Notes: generated by a model not told the origin, from the sequence alone. Shown: positions 9,420-18,440, counted from the stretch's first letter. The stretch is 64,000 nucleotides of DNA from Streptomyces sp. 6-11-2 (GCF_006540305.1 NZ_BJOR01000001.1:2232001-2296000), one strand, 5' to 3'. Program-made: numbers and translations.

Positions 9420-9986
9420 TCAGCCGGCCGCCCGCGCCTGTCCCCCGCCGTACAGCACGCGGGTCACCGACTCGTGGGTCACGCCGTGGTCGGCGAGGGC
9501 CTCGGCGGGCACGCCCGGGCGGACGGTCAGGGCGAGGAGGATGTGCTCGTCGCCGATGTGCCGGTCACGGTGGGCCAGCGCCGAGCGCAGGGCCTTCTCA
9601 AGGGTGTCCTTGGCACTCCGGCCGAAGGTGCGGCGCCCCGGCCGGGCATCCTTGCCCTGCCGGTCGCCGGACATCGCCCCGACGCCGTGCGCCTCCTCCA
9701 CCCGGGAGACGATCTCGGAGACGTCGATACCCAGGCCCGCGAGGGCGTCGGTGTCGGCCCGGGACAGGCCGGCGCGCCGCCGCGCGTCGTGCAGCGCCTG
9801 CCGCACGGGCTCCCCGCGCTCGTCGAGCCCCAGCGCCGCCAGCGCGAAGGACCCACGGCTGCCCTCGCGGTCGAGTAGGGCGAGCAGCAGGTGCTCGGCG
9901 TCCACGGTCTGCGCTCCCGCGTCCTCGGCGTACTCCACCGCACCCCGCACCACGGCCCGGGCGTCCTTCGTGAACCGTTCGAACAT
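9420..9986 (-). CDS. Clp N-terminal (repeat) domain protein
   Basis: A 188-residue protein made of two Clp-N type helical repeats: FERFTKDARAVVRGAVEYAED...EHLLLALL (about 1-75) and GRSAKDTLEKALRSALA...EHILLALT (about 108-170). It has no ATPase domain. Such proteins resemble free-standing ClpC/ClpA N-domains, which bind substrates or adaptors, so it may modulate a Clp protease; that is inference. The start at ATG 9986 is set by its overlap with the stop of the upstream small HTH gene (TGATG), which makes the pair translationally coupled. An in-frame codon at 10055 lies inside the HTH gene and is less likely. Confidence 0.85.
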   Translation of the reverse strand: MFERFTKDARAVVRGAVEYAEDAGAQTVDAEHLLLALLDREGSRGSFALAALGLDERGEPVRQALHDARRRAGLSRADTDALAGLGIDVSEIVSRVEEAHGVGAMSGDRQGKDARPGRRTFGRSAKDTLEKALRSALAHRDRHIGDEHILLALTVRPGVPAEALADHGVTHESVTRVLYGGGQARAAG

Positions 9987-10195
9987 CACTGCCTCCCGTA
10001 CTTCTTGTGCACGGCCTGCCTGCTCACTCCGAGCTCGGCGGCGATCTCCTGCCACGACCAGCCCTGGTTGCGCGCGCTGCGCACCTGTACCGCCTCCAGC
10101 TGCTCGAGCAGCCGGCGCAGCGCGGCGACGGCCCGCAGCCCGACTCGGGGATCGCGGTCGCCTGCGCGCTCGGCGAGATCCGTTGCTTCGGTCAT
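9986..10195 (-). CDS. Small helix-turn-helix protein
   Basis: A 69-residue protein: an N-terminal helical part (VAALRRLLEQLEAVQVR) and a C-terminal helix-turn-helix, SWQEIAAELGVSRQAVHKKYG (about 46-66). The recognition helix at the very end resembles sigma-like and transposase-like HTHs. It is probably an autoregulator: two palindromes based on TGTCAAC-N4-GTTGACA lie just upstream, one over each promoter element. The promoter -10 is so close to the ATG that the transcript is probably leaderless. It is cotranscribed with the Clp-N gene, which suggests a dedicated stress-responsive pair. Confidence 0.85.
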   Translation of the reverse strand: MTEATDLAERAGDRDPRVGLRAVAALRRLLEQLEAVQVRSARNQGWSWQEIAAELGVSRQAVHKKYGRQ

Positions 10196-10197
10196 GC

Positions 10198-10215
10198 TGT
10201 CAACCTACATTGACG
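10198..10215. promoter_or_regulatory. Operator 2 and -10 region of the HTH/Clp-N operon
   Basis: An imperfect palindrome, tgtcaacctacattgacg, overlaps the -10 (TAGGTT on the minus strand) and ends two bases before the HTH start codon. It is 28 bases from the first operator. Confidence 0.6.
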
Positions 10216-10225
10216 CCGCGAGGGG

Positions 10226-10243
10226 TGTCAACCATGGTTGACA
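10226..10243. promoter_or_regulatory. Operator 1 and -35 region of the HTH/Clp-N operon
   Basis: An 18-bp perfect palindrome, tgtcaaccatggttgaca. Its minus-strand half supplies a consensus -35 TTGACA, spaced 18 bases from TAGGTT. The placement fits autorepression. Confidence 0.7.
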
Positions 10244-10300
10244 TATCCAGGGGGTGGAGACATCCGGGGGAGGGAGACGCCCGAGGCGCGGGCAGACGAA

Positions 10301-10331
10301 CGGCGGGCCCGGAAGACGCCCGGACCCGCCG
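10301..10331 (-). terminator. Terminator after the alcohol dehydrogenase gene
   Basis: A 12-bp GC-rich stem with a 7-base loop, containing one G-U wobble in the minus-strand RNA, lies 23 bases past the stop. Confidence 0.6.
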
Positions 10332-10353
10332 TTCGGAGAACAGGTGGCGAGAG

Positions 10354-11331
10354 TCAGGAGGCGGTGAGCACGACCTTGCCGAAGTGGCCGCCCGACTCCA
10401 GCCGTTCGAAGCCCTCGCGGGCCCGGTCGAGCGGCAGCACCTCGTCGATGACGGGACGGACCCCGGTGGCGCCGCAGAAGGACAGCAGATCCTCCAGTTC
10501 GTCCTTGGTGCCCATGGTCGAGCCGACGACCTTCAGCTCCAGGAAGAAGATGCGCGTCAGCTCGGCGTGGGACGGCCGGTCGCCGCTCGTGGCCCCGGAG
10601 ATGACGATCGTGCCGCCGGGCCGCAGCGACTTGACCGAGTGCGACCAGGTGGCCGCGCCGACGGTCTCGATCACCGCGTCCACCCGCTGCGGCAGCCGCG
10701 CCCCCGGCTCCAGCGCCTCCACCGCGCCCAGCTCCACCGCGCGCCTGCGCTTGGCTTCGTCCCGGCTGGTGGCGAACACCCGCAGCCCGGCCGCCTTGCC
10801 GAGCACGATCGCGGCCGTGGCGACACCGCCGCCGGCGCCTTGGACGAGTACGGAGTCGCCGGGACGCACGCCGGCGTTGGTGAAGAGCATGCGGTACGCC
10901 GTGAGCCAGGCCGTGGGCAGGCAGGCGGCCTCCTCGAAGGAGAGCTCCTTGGGCTTGGGCAGGACGTTCCAGGTCGGCACGGCCACCTGTTCGGCGAAGG
11001 TGCCCTGGTAGCGCTCGGTGAGGATGGACCGGGGCTCCCCGGGCCCGACCCCGTACCCGCTCTGTCCGATCACGGAGTGCAGGACGACCTCGTTGCCGTC
11101 CTCGTCGACGCCGGCGGCGTCGCAGCCGAGGATCATGGGGAGCTTGTCCTCGGACAGCCCCACCCCCCTCAGCGACCAGAGGTCGTGGTGGTTCAGTGAG
11201 GCGGCCCTGACGTTGACCGTGCTCCAGCCGGGTCGGGTCTCGGGGGCGGGGCGCTCCCCCGACTCCAGGCCGCTCAGCGGCTGGTCGCGGTCGATTCGGG
11301 CGGCGTAGACAGCGAACATGACCTTGACCAT
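10354..11331 (-). CDS. Zinc-independent alcohol dehydrogenase / quinone oxidoreductase (MDR family)
   Basis: A 325-residue medium-chain dehydrogenase/reductase. The GroES-like N-terminal part has SLNHHDLWSLRG and ILGCDAAGVV-type blocks. The Rossmann domain carries VLVQGAGGGVATAAI (about 161-175), the NAD(P) loop. The catalytic and structural zinc cysteines are not evident, so it belongs with quinone oxidoreductase-like, zinc-free members. It probably reduces an alkenal, quinone or similar substrate with NADPH; the substrate is unknown. Two start codons are possible (11331 and 11319); neither has a strong ribosome site. It is transcribed separately from malic enzyme, whose terminator lies between them. 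Confidence 0.8.
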   Translation of the reverse strand: MVKVMFAVYAARIDRDQPLSGLESGERPAPETRPGWSTVNVRAASLNHHDLWSLRGVGLSEDKLPMILGCDAAGVDEDGNEVVLHSVIGQSGYGVGPGEPRSILTERYQGTFAEQVAVPTWNVLPKPKELSFEEAACLPTAWLTAYRMLFTNAGVRPGDSVLVQGAGGGVATAAIVLGKAAGLRVFATSRDEAKRRRAVELGAVEALEPGARLPQRVDAVIETVGAATWSHSVKSLRPGGTIVISGATSGDRPSHAELTRIFFLELKVVGSTMGTKDELEDLLSFCGATGVRPVIDEVLPLDRAREGFERLESGGHFGKVVLTAS

Positions 11332-11420
11332 AGGGGTGCGCCCCGGCCGGCGGAACCACGCGCCTCTGTGACACTCACCCTCTTGCCGGGCAGGAGAGCA
11401 CCGGGCAGGAGGGCAAGAGA

Positions 11421-11451
11421 AACGGCCCCGTCCTCGGGGGACGGGGCCGTT
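11421..11451 (-). terminator. Terminator after malic enzyme
   Basis: A perfect 13-bp stem with a 5-base loop begins 9 bases beyond the stop, on the minus strand. Confidence 0.85.
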
Positions 11452-11460
11452 CGGGCCGGC

Positions 11461-12684
11461 TCAGCGACGCGCCACGCCCTCGGCACGGGCCGCGGCGGCC
11501 ACCGCCGCGGTCACGGCCGGGGCCACCCGCTCGTCGAACGGCGAGGGGATCACGTAGTCCGCGGCGAGGTCGTCCCCGACGACCCCGGCCAGCGCCTCGG
11601 CCGCCGCGATCTTCATCCCCTCGGTGATCCGGGACGCCCGCACCTGGAGCGCGCCCGCGAAGATGCCGGGGAAGGCCAGAACGTTGTTGATCTGGTTGGG
11701 GAAGTCCGAGCGCCCGGTCGCCACGACCGCCGCGTACTTGTGCGCGACCTCGGGGTGCACCTCGGGGTTCGGGTTGGCCATGGCGAACACGAAGGCGCCC
11801 TCGGCCATCGACGCCACGGCCTCCTCCGCGACCGTGCCGCCGGAGACGCCGATGAAGACGTCGGCGCCGGCCAGCGCGTCCTCCAGGGAACCGCTGATCC
11901 CGGCCTTGTTGGTGAACTCGGCCACCTCGCGCTTGACCTGCGTCAGGTCCGTGCGGTCGGCCGACACCACGCCCTTGCGGTCGGCGACCGCGACATCGCC
12001 GATACCGGCCCCGATCAGCATCTTGGCGATGGCCACGCCGGCCGCGCCCGCGCCCGAGATGACGGCCCGCAGGTCCCCGATCGCCCGCCCGCTCAGCCGC
12101 GCCGCGTTGCGCAGCGCCGCGAGGGTCACGACCGCCGTGCCGTGCTGGTCGTCGTGGAAGACCGGGATGTCCAGACGCTCCTGGAGCCTGCGCTCGATCT
12201 CGAAGCACCGGGGGGCCGAGATGTCCTCCAGGTTCACGCCGCCGAAGGACGGCGCGAGGCGCACCACGGTCTCGACGATCTCGTCGACGTCGGTGCAGCT
12301 CAGCGCGATCGGCACCGCGTCCACACCGCCGAACTGCTTGAACAGGATCGCCTTGCCCTCCATCACCGGGAGGGAGGCTTCGGGGCCGATGTCACCGAGC
12401 CCGAGTACGGCCGTGCCGTCGGTCACGACGGCGACCACGGACGACTTCCACGTGTAGTCGTGGACCAGCTCCGGCTGCTCCGCGATGGCGGAGCACACGC
12501 GCGCGACGCCGGGCGTGTACGCCAGGGACAGGTCGTCCTTGTCGCGGACGGGCACGGTGGCCTGCACGGCCATCTTGCCGCCGCGGTGCAGCGCGAAGGC
12601 CGGATCGAAGGAATCGAGCGGCTCAGCCCCGCCGTCCTGATCCGTACCGCGGTCGCTGCGAGGATTGACGATCTCCGCTGCCAC
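11461..12684 (-). CDS. Malic enzyme (NAD(P)-dependent malate oxidoreductase)
   Basis: A 407-residue malic enzyme converting malate to pyruvate and CO2 with NAD(P)H formation. The catalytic Tyr block [12 protein letters not shown] is at 53-64, the catalytic Lys at about 111 in [12 protein letters not shown], the metal-binding NLEDISAP at 151-158 and [10 protein letters not shown] at 177-186. The Rossmann loop is [15 protein letters not shown] (209-223). The size matches the short bacterial class without a phosphotransacetylase domain. The gene stands alone between its promoter region (a TTGACG lies about 180 bases upstream) and a strong terminator. It could supply NADPH for lipid and polyketide synthesis. 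The cofactor preference cannot be settled by eye. Confidence 0.95.
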   Translation of the reverse strand: MAAEIVNPRSDRGTDQDGGAEPLDSFDPAFALHRGGKMAVQATVPVRDKDDLSLAYTPGVARVCSAIAEQPELVHDYTWKSSVVAVVTDGTAVLGLGDIGPEASLPVMEGKAILFKQFGGVDAVPIALSCTDVDEIVETVVRLAPSFGGVNLEDISAPRCFEIERRLQERLDIPVFHDDQHGTAVVTLAALRNAARLSGRAIGDLRAVISGAGAAGVAIAKMLIGAGIGDVAVADRKGVVSADRTDLTQVKREVAEFTNKAGISGSLEDALAGADVFIGVSGGTVAEEAVASMAEGAFVFAMANPNPEVHPEVAHKYAAVVATGRSDFPNQINNVLAFPGIFAGALQVRASRITEGMKIAAAEALAGVVGDDLAADYVIPSPFDERVAPAVTAAVAAAARAEGVARR

Positions 12685-13232
12685 TTGGTTTTACCCCTTA
12701 AGTGTTCATGGTTTGAGGGTTGCCGCTCCTGGTGAGGAGCGGGCGGGACCGCGCACGGACCGTGAGTGATGCCTTCGGTCTCCTACGCGACGGGCGCGCC
12801 GCACACGCGCTCTGAGCCCCGGATGAGGGGTGTAAAGAACCTTCTTACCGGACGACCGGCGTCAACGACGAGTCCATAACGTCAAGGTCACATGACGGAG
12901 GCACGGCACTTGGCCCAATATGGGGACAACTCGTCGTCGAATGCCCGACAGAGCCGCAAGTGCACTCAAACATCATGTCCCGGCAGACCGCATCCTGAGA
13001 CAAGCCGAAGATCTTCCGGCCGAAAGAAGGCATTCCCGCAGATGGTCCGGCTTCGCCGAAGCCGCTCCGCGCGGTTCGGGGGTCACCCGTTATCCGATTT
13101 TGACATGGCGACTCCCCTGAATGGCGCAGCCCGAATGGCAAGATGCGGTCAATCACACGAGGTCGCAACACCCGAAGGTGTGCGTTCTCGTCGCCCCGTC
13201 GGCAGCTCCATCCATCAGCCGGAGGAACCACA
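12685..13232. other. Intergenic region between malic enzyme and an ABC transporter
   Basis: This 548-base divergent region has no convincing gene. Near malic enzyme there is an inverted repeat (aagaa-cc-ttctt) around 12837-12848. Near the transporter side a TTGACA (13099-13104) may be a -35 element, and GGAGG (13221-13225) is the ribosome site for the binding-protein gene. Open frames here lack protein-like composition. Confidence 0.5.
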
Positions 13233-14192
13233 ATGACCGCACGCTCCACCCGTCGTACGACCGCCGCGCACTCCCGGCTAGCTGCGGTCGGTGCGATCGT
13301 GGTCACCGGCGCCCTGATCCTCACCGGCTGCGGTGACCAGACCAAGGACAAGAAGGAGCCGTCGGGCGGCGGCTCGTCGAACGCGGCCCCGCTGGCCGAC
13401 AAGCTCCCGGCCCAGATCCGCGAGAAGGGCTCCATCAAGGTCGGCTCCGACATCGCGTACGCGCCGGTCGAGTTCAAGGACAAGTCGGGCAAGGTCGTCG
13501 GCCTCGACCCCGACGTCGCGGCGGCCCTGGGCAAGCAGCTCGGGGTGACCTTCGAATTCGAGAACGGCACCTTCGACGCCCTGCTCACCGGCCTGCGGTC
13601 CAACCGCTACGACATCGCCATGTCGGCCATGACGGACAACAAGAGCCGCCAGGAGGGCATCGACCCGAGCACGGGCAAGAAGGTCGGCGAGGGCGTCGAC
13701 TTCGTCGACTACCTGACGGCCGGTGTCTCGATCTACACCCGCAAGGGCGACACCAAGGGCATCAACAGCTGGTCCGACCTGTGCGGCAAGAAGATCGCCC
13801 TGGAGCGCGGCACCGTCTCGGAGGACCTCGCGAAGTCCGAGGCGAAGAAGTGCCCGAGCAACAAGAAGCTCACCATTGAGCCGTTCGACGACGACCAGCA
13901 GGCCCAGACCCGTCTGCGCTCGGGCGGCGCGGACGCGGTCTCCTCCGACTTCCCGGTGGCCGCGTACGCGGTGAAGACCTCCGGCGGCGGCAACGACTTC
14001 GAGGTCGTCGGCCCGCAGGTCCAGGCGGCCCCGTACGGCATCGCCGTCAGCAAGACGAACACCCAGCTGCGCGACGCGCTCCAGGCCGCGGTGAACGCGA
14101 TCATCAAGAACGGCGAGTACGAGAAGATCCTGGAGAAGTGGGGCGCCCAGGACGGTGCCGTGAAGGAATCCGTCATCAACGGCGGCAAGTGA
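13233..14192 (+). CDS. Amino-acid ABC transporter substrate-binding lipoprotein
   Basis: A 319-residue extracytoplasmic solute-binding protein of family 3 (polar amino acids, glutamate/glutamine type). It has an arginine-rich N-terminus, a hydrophobic core and the lipobox LTGC with lipidated Cys33. Mature-domain motifs include IKVGSDIAYAPVEFKD and GLDPDVAAALGKQLGVTFEF, typical of SBP_bac_3. A GGAGG ribosome site lies 7 bases before ATG 13233. It is the first gene of a three-gene importer with the permease (33 bases on) and ATPase. The exact amino acid cannot be told. Confidence 0.93.
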   Translation: MTARSTRRTTAAHSRLAAVGAIVVTGALILTGCGDQTKDKKEPSGGGSSNAAPLADKLPAQIREKGSIKVGSDIAYAPVEFKDKSGKVVGLDPDVAAALGKQLGVTFEFENGTFDALLTGLRSNRYDIAMSAMTDNKSRQEGIDPSTGKKVGEGVDFVDYLTAGVSIYTRKGDTKGINSWSDLCGKKIALERGTVSEDLAKSEAKKCPSNKKLTIEPFDDDQQAQTRLRSGGADAVSSDFPVAAYAVKTSGGGNDFEVVGPQVQAAPYGIAVSKTNTQLRDALQAAVNAIIKNGEYEKILEKWGAQDGAVKESVINGGK

Positions 14193-14225
14193 CCGCGCCC
14201 GAGCGGCCGCTGAGAGGCGACACCC

Positions 14226-15161
14226 GTGACTGCTGACATCGACAAGACGGCGGGGCCCAAGGACACACCCCCGGCCGGACCGCAGGCCATCAAGGCCATT
14301 CCGGTCCGGCACTACGGGCGGTATCTCACCGCCGCCGTCGCCATCGCGATTCTGGTCGCGATCATCTACGCGTTCGGCCAGGGCAAGATCAACTGGCACG
14401 CGGTTCCGGACTACTTCTTCGACGACCGGATCATCACCGGCGTCGGCAAGACCCTCCTGCTGACGGTCCTGTCGATGGTGATCGGCATCGTCGGCGGCAT
14501 CATCCTGGCGGTGATGCGCCTGTCGAAGAACCCGGTGACCTCGTCCATCGCCTGGTTCTACATCTGGTTCTTCCGCGGCACCCCGGTCCTGGTCCAGCTG
14601 TTCCTGTGGTTCAACCTGGGCCTGGTCTTCGAGTACATCAACCTGATGCCGTTCTACAAGGACTACTGGTCGAACTTCATGACGCCGCTCCTGACGGCGT
14701 TGCTCGGCCTCGGTCTGAACGAGGCGGCGTACATGGCGGAGATCTGCCGCGCCGGTCTGCTCGCCGTCGACGAGGGCCAGACGGAGGCCGCCCACGCGCT
14801 GGGCATGAGCCACTCCAAGACCCTGCGCCGGATCGTCATCCCGCAGGCCATGCGGGTGATCGTGCCGCCGACCGGCAACGAGGTCATCAACATGCTGAAG
14901 ACGACCTCGCTCGTGGCGGCCGTCCAGTTCTCGGAGCTGTTCCGCTACGCCCAGGACATCGGCCAGGTCTCCGGCGCCCCGGTGGAGATGTACTTCCTCG
15001 CCGCCGCCTGGTATCTGATCATGACCTCGGTGCTGAGCGTGGGCCAGTACTACATCGAGCGGTACTACGCCCGCGGCTCCAGCCGCAGCCTGCCGCCGAC
15101 GCCGTGGCAGAAGGTCAGGGCGCACCTGACGTCCTTCTCCAGCAGGAAGGTCACGGCATGA
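14226..15161 (+). CDS. Amino-acid ABC transporter permease
   Basis: A 311-residue membrane protein of the HisMQ/GlnP permease family. A cytoplasmic N-terminal stretch precedes a first membrane helix ([18 protein letters not shown], about 38-55), and further helices include [19 protein letters not shown]. The ATPase-contact EAA loop is [20 protein letters not shown] near 199-218. The start is GTG 14226, 33 bases after the binding-protein stop. Its stop overlaps the ATPase ATG (ATGA), indicating coupled translation. One permease gene suggests a homodimeric channel. Confidence 0.93.
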   Translation: MTADIDKTAGPKDTPPAGPQAIKAIPVRHYGRYLTAAVAIAILVAIIYAFGQGKINWHAVPDYFFDDRIITGVGKTLLLTVLSMVIGIVGGIILAVMRLSKNPVTSSIAWFYIWFFRGTPVLVQLFLWFNLGLVFEYINLMPFYKDYWSNFMTPLLTALLGLGLNEAAYMAEICRAGLLAVDEGQTEAAHALGMSHSKTLRRIVIPQAMRVIVPPTGNEVINMLKTTSLVAAVQFSELFRYAQDIGQVSGAPVEMYFLAAAWYLIMTSVLSVGQYYIERYYARGSSRSLPPTPWQKVRAHLTSFSSRKVTA

Positions 15162-15964
15162 CCGACAAGCTCACCAAGCAGGACACCATCGTGCGCGACG
15201 CCGGCGTCGCGATGGTGAAGGCCGAGGGCGTCCACAAGTCCTTCGGCCAGGTGGAGGTGCTCAAGGGCATCGACCTGGAGGTCAGGCCCGGCGAGGTGTT
15301 CTGCCTCATCGGCCCCTCCGGCTCCGGCAAGTCGACGTTCCTGCGCTGCATCAACCACCTGGAGAAGATCAACGGGGGCCGGCTGTACGTCGACGGCGAG
15401 CTCGTCGGCTACCGCCAGCAGGGCGACAAGCTGTACGAGCTGCGCGACCGCGAGGTCGCCTTGAAGCGCCGGGACATCGGCATGGTCTTCCAGCGCTTCA
15501 ACCTGTTCCCGCACATGACCGCGCTGGAGAACGTCATCGAGGCGCCGGTCCAGGTCAAGGGCGTGAACAAGGGCGAGGCCAGGGACCGGGCCGTGCAGCT
15601 CCTGGAGCGCGTGGGCCTGGCCGACCGGGCGGGGCACTACCCCTCGCAGCTCTCCGGCGGCCAGCAGCAGCGGGTGGCGATCGCCCGCGCCCTGGCCATG
15701 GACCCCAAGCTCATGCTGTTCGACGAGCCGACCTCGGCGCTCGACCCGGAGCTGGTCGGTGACGTCCTCGACGTCATGCGCGACCTCGCCGAGTCCGGCA
15801 TGACGATGGTCGTCGTCACCCACGAGATGGGCTTCGCCCGCGAGGTGGGTGACAGCCTGGTCTTCATGGACGAGGGCGTGGTGGTGGAATCCGGCCATCC
15901 GCGCGAGGTCCTGACGAACCCGCAGCACGAGCGCACGCAGTCGTTCCTGTCGAAGGTGCTGTAG
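15158..15964 (+). CDS. Amino-acid ABC transporter ATP-binding protein
   Basis: A 268-residue ABC ATPase of the GlnQ/HisP type. Walker A is GPSGSGKST (52-60), the signature is LSGGQQQR (about 165-172), Walker B is [14 protein letters not shown] (about 186-199) and the switch His is in [13 protein letters not shown]. It energises import of a polar amino acid together with the preceding permease and lipoprotein. It starts four bases inside the permease gene. A strong bidirectional hairpin follows the stop. Confidence 0.95.
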   Translation: MTDKLTKQDTIVRDAGVAMVKAEGVHKSFGQVEVLKGIDLEVRPGEVFCLIGPSGSGKSTFLRCINHLEKINGGRLYVDGELVGYRQQGDKLYELRDREVALKRRDIGMVFQRFNLFPHMTALENVIEAPVQVKGVNKGEARDRAVQLLERVGLADRAGHYPSQLSGGQQQRVAIARALAMDPKLMLFDEPTSALDPELVGDVLDVMRDLAESGMTMVVVTHEMGFAREVGDSLVFMDEGVVVESGHPREVLTNPQHERTQSFLSKVL

Positions 15965-15996
15965 CAGGACGCGAACGACAGCGGACGAGGACGGAC

Positions 15997-16032
15997 GAGG
16001 GGCGGTACGGGACGGTTCCCGTACCGCCCCTC
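15997..16032. terminator. Bidirectional terminator after the ABC transporter operon
   Basis: A perfect 16-bp stem with a 4-base loop (cggt) lies between the converging ATPase and methyltransferase genes. Confidence 0.85.
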
Positions 16033-16054
16033 CCGTGTGCGGTGCGCGCGAGTC

Positions 16055-16831
16055 CTACTTGAGGGCGAGCAGCAGCGTGTCCGACGGCGAGCACCACACC
16101 GGGCGGGCCTCCGTGAAGCCCTGGCCGCGCAGTACGCGCGCGTGCCAGGCGGCGGACGGCATGTCCCCGTCGGCGTGCTCGCCGTAGATCTCGAAGCGGC
16201 GGGCCGTCGGTTCCGCCAGCACCGGGTCCTTGGCGGCCAGCTGCCACCACTCGGCCCAGTCCAGGGCGCCGGCCCGCTTGGCCTGTTCCATGCGCGCGTG
16301 CCGCTGGGCGCGTTCGGCCGCGTTGATCCTGGGGGTGGTCTCGTCGATCATGTGGTCCGCGTTCATGAAGACACCACCGTCGCGGACGAGTTCCGCGACC
16401 CGGCCGTAGAGGGCGGCGAGAGGTTCGCTGTGCAGCCAGTGCAGGGCCGTGGCGGTCAGGACGGCGTCGTAGGAGTCGTACGGCAGCTTCGCCGGCCAGT
16501 CGGGGTCCTTGAGGTCCGCGGTCACGAAGGAGACCCGCTCGTCGCCGTCGAAGGTGCCGCGCGCGATGGCGAGCAGCGCCGGGTCGAGGTCGACGCCGGT
16601 GCTGGTGGCCCCGGGGAAGCGGGCGAGCAGCCGGGCGGTGATGCTGCCGGTGCCGCAGGCGAGGTCCAGGACGCGCGGGGCGGTGCCGACGAGCGCCTCG
16701 ACCATGTCGAGCATGATGCGGAAGCGTTCCTCACGGTCGGGCATGTACCACTCCTGCTGGCGGTCCCAGCTCTCCTGCCAGGCGGCCCAGTCGGCCCCCT
16801 CCGCGGTGATGCCCGTCCTCGTGTCCGTCAT
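16055..16831 (-). CDS. Class I SAM-dependent methyltransferase
   Basis: A 258-residue methyltransferase with motif I VLDLACGTGSI at 54-64, the acidic post-II residue in GVDLDPALL (79-87) and LPYDSYDAVLTATALHWL for motifs IV and V. It is a Methyltransf_25-type small-molecule enzyme of unknown substrate, cytoplasmic. I prefer the ATG at 16831, which has a GGGAGGG ribosome site, over the GTG/ATG further upstream. It is a single gene; the divergent CGNR-type gene starts 100 bases away. Confidence 0.88.
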   Translation of the reverse strand: MTDTRTGITAEGADWAAWQESWDRQQEWYMPDREERFRIMLDMVEALVGTAPRVLDLACGTGSITARLLARFPGATSTGVDLDPALLAIARGTFDGDERVSFVTADLKDPDWPAKLPYDSYDAVLTATALHWLHSEPLAALYGRVAELVRDGGVFMNADHMIDETTPRINAAERAQRHARMEQAKRAGALDWAEWWQLAAKDPVLAEPTARRFEIYGEHADGDMPSAAWHARVLRGQGFTEARPVWCSPSDTLLLALK

Positions 16832-16930
16832 CGCAGCCCTCCCTGCCCACGTCACGTAATACCCTTGAAGGCCAGCCGGCTGTTACCCGACCGCTCCCTC
16901 GACCCTAGAGCGCCTCCGTAAGGACTACAA

Positions 16931-17560
16931 GTGGAACTGGCCTATTACTCGGATTACGCCGTACGGCTCGTCAACAGCGAGGAACCGGCCCGGGGCAAGG
17001 ACACTCTGACCTCGGTCGACGCGGTGCGGGACCTGTTCGGCGCCAACGCCTCGGCGGCCCGCCGCGCCACCGACGCCGATGTCACGCGCTTCCGCTCGGT
17101 GCGGGCCCGGCTGCGCTCGGTCTTCGAGGCCGCCGACCAGGGCGATGAGACGCTCGCGGTGGCCCTGCTGAACTCCCTGCTGCTGGAGTTCCCGGTGAGC
17201 CCGCAGATCTCGGGACACGACCACCGCGACGACGACGGCCGCCCGCTGTGGCACATGCACCTGGCGGACCACCCGTCCAACGCGACCGCCGGCTACGCGG
17301 CGATCGCGGCGATGGGGCTGGCCTTCCACCTCACGGAGTACGGCGTCGACCGCCTCGGCCTGTGCGAGGCCGCGCCGTGCCGCAACGCCTACCTGGACAC
17401 CTCCACCAACCGTTCGCGCCGCTACTGCTCCGACCGCTGCGCGACCCGCGCGAACGTCGCCGCCTACCGGGCCCGCAAGCGCCTGGAGGCCGACCGGTCG
17501 GTGAACACGGGCCGGGCCGCCGAGAGCGCCCAGCGCACCAGCGCCAGCGGCGAGCGCTGA
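16931..17560 (+). CDS. CGNR/ABATE-type zinc-finger putative regulator
   Basis: A 209-residue protein. The N-terminal two-thirds (ABATE-like) contains TLTSVDAVRDLFGANA and ADVTRFRSVRARLRSVFEAA. The C-terminal treble-clef-like zinc finger has Cys145, Cys150, Cys166 and Cys170 (CEAAPC ... YCSDRC). The family is thought to be a stress-linked transcription regulator. The usual CGNR tetrapeptide reads CATR here. The start at GTG 16931 has AAGGA 7 bases upstream. Its last 97 bases overlap the 3' end of sodX on the other strand, so the two transcripts must collide or pair. Confidence 0.8.
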   Translation: MELAYYSDYAVRLVNSEEPARGKDTLTSVDAVRDLFGANASAARRATDADVTRFRSVRARLRSVFEAADQGDETLAVALLNSLLLEFPVSPQISGHDHRDDDGRPLWHMHLADHPSNATAGYAAIAAMGLAFHLTEYGVDRLGLCEAAPCRNAYLDTSTNRSRRYCSDRCATRANVAAYRARKRLEADRSVNTGRAAESAQRTSASGER

Positions 17561-17919
17561 GCGCGTCTGCGCGGCCGGTAGCGGAACCGCACCTTGCCCA
17601 GGACCAGGTCCTCGGGCACGGTCCCGTAGTCGGTGCTGTCCCCGCCCGCGTACGCGTTGTCGCCCAGCACCCACCAGCCGCTGTCGCGCCGCTCCGAGGC
17701 GCGCTTGACGACCAGCAGGTCCTGCTGGAACGGATGCCGCAGGACCACCACGTCACCGGGCCGGATCCGGGCGCCGTACTGCACCACGAGCCGGTCCCCG
17801 TGGTGCAGCGTGGGCACCATGGACGGCCCGGTCACCTCGGCCAGCCCGAAGGGCAGCACGGCGCCCCTGCGTTCGGTCTCCTGCGACAGCTCGGGCATCC
17901 CCGGCACCTCCCCGGTCAC
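17464..17919 (-). CDS. sodX: Nickel-type superoxide dismutase maturation protease
   Basis: A 151-residue S26 signal-peptidase-like protease expected to remove the short propeptide of SodN. The Ser nucleophile is Ser33 in GPSMVPTL, the Lys base is Lys72 in LLVVKR, and the GDNAYAGGDSTDYG box is at 86-99. It has no membrane anchor, unlike true signal peptidases, which fits a cytoplasmic substrate. GTG 17919 has a GGAGG ribosome site 6 bases upstream. It is divergent from sodN, 125 bases away. The C-terminal 40 residues are arginine-rich and extend past the protease fold; that tail is encoded opposite the 3' end of the CGNR gene. Confidence 0.92.
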   Translation of the reverse strand: MTGEVPGMPELSQETERRGAVLPFGLAEVTGPSMVPTLHHGDRLVVQYGARIRPGDVVVLRHPFQQDLLVVKRASERRDSGWWVLGDNAYAGGDSTDYGTVPEDLVLGKVRFRYRPRRRAQRSPLALVRWALSAARPVFTDRSASRRLRAR

Positions 17920-18044
17920 GTTCCTCCACCAGTCTCAGTCTCACCCCGGACTTTTGTCCTAAGCCCTAGGGGGCACTCGCGAAAACACGCCTGGCAGGGA
18001 GTAATGTCCCACCTGAGAAGACGATCACGAGGAAGGATGGCTCC

Positions 18045-18440
18045 ATGCTTTCCCGCCTGTTTGCCCCCAAGGTCAAGGTCAGCGCGCACTGCGACCTTCC
18101 CTGCGGTGTGTACGACCCGGCCCAGGCCCGCATCGAGGCGGAGTCGGTGAAGGCCGTCCAGGAGAAGATGGCCGCGAACGACGACCCGCACTTCCAGGCG
18201 CGCGCCACCGTCATCAAGGAGCAGCGCGCCGAGCTGGCCAAGCACCACGTCTCCGTGCTGTGGAGCGACTACTTCAAGCCCCCGCACTTCGAGAAGTATC
18301 CGGAGCTCCACCAGCTGGTCAACGACGCGCTGAAGGCCCTCTCCGCCGCCAAGGCCTCGACCGACCCGGCCACGGGCCAGAAGGCGCTGGACTACATCGC
18401 CCAGATCGACAAGATCTTCTGGGAGACCAAGAAGGCCTGA
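18045..18440 (+). CDS. sodN: Nickel superoxide dismutase
   Basis: A 131-residue NiSOD precursor. The 14-residue propeptide MLSRLFAPKVKVSA is followed by the nickel hook HCDLPCGVY: mature His1, Cys2 and Cys6 ligate nickel after cleavage, presumably by SodX. The remaining sequence is the four-helix bundle of the hexamer. It destroys superoxide in the cytoplasm. A GAGGAAGG ribosome site precedes ATG 18045. In S. coelicolor the nickel regulator Nur controls sodN indirectly, through a small RNA (s-SodF) made from the sodF 3' UTR that pairs with the sodN 5' end; whether that holds here depends on sodF elsewhere in the genome. Confidence 0.97.
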   Translation: MLSRLFAPKVKVSAHCDLPCGVYDPAQARIEAESVKAVQEKMAANDDPHFQARATVIKEQRAELAKHHVSVLWSDYFKPPHFEKYPELHQLVNDALKALSAAKASTDPATGQKALDYIAQIDKIFWETKKA

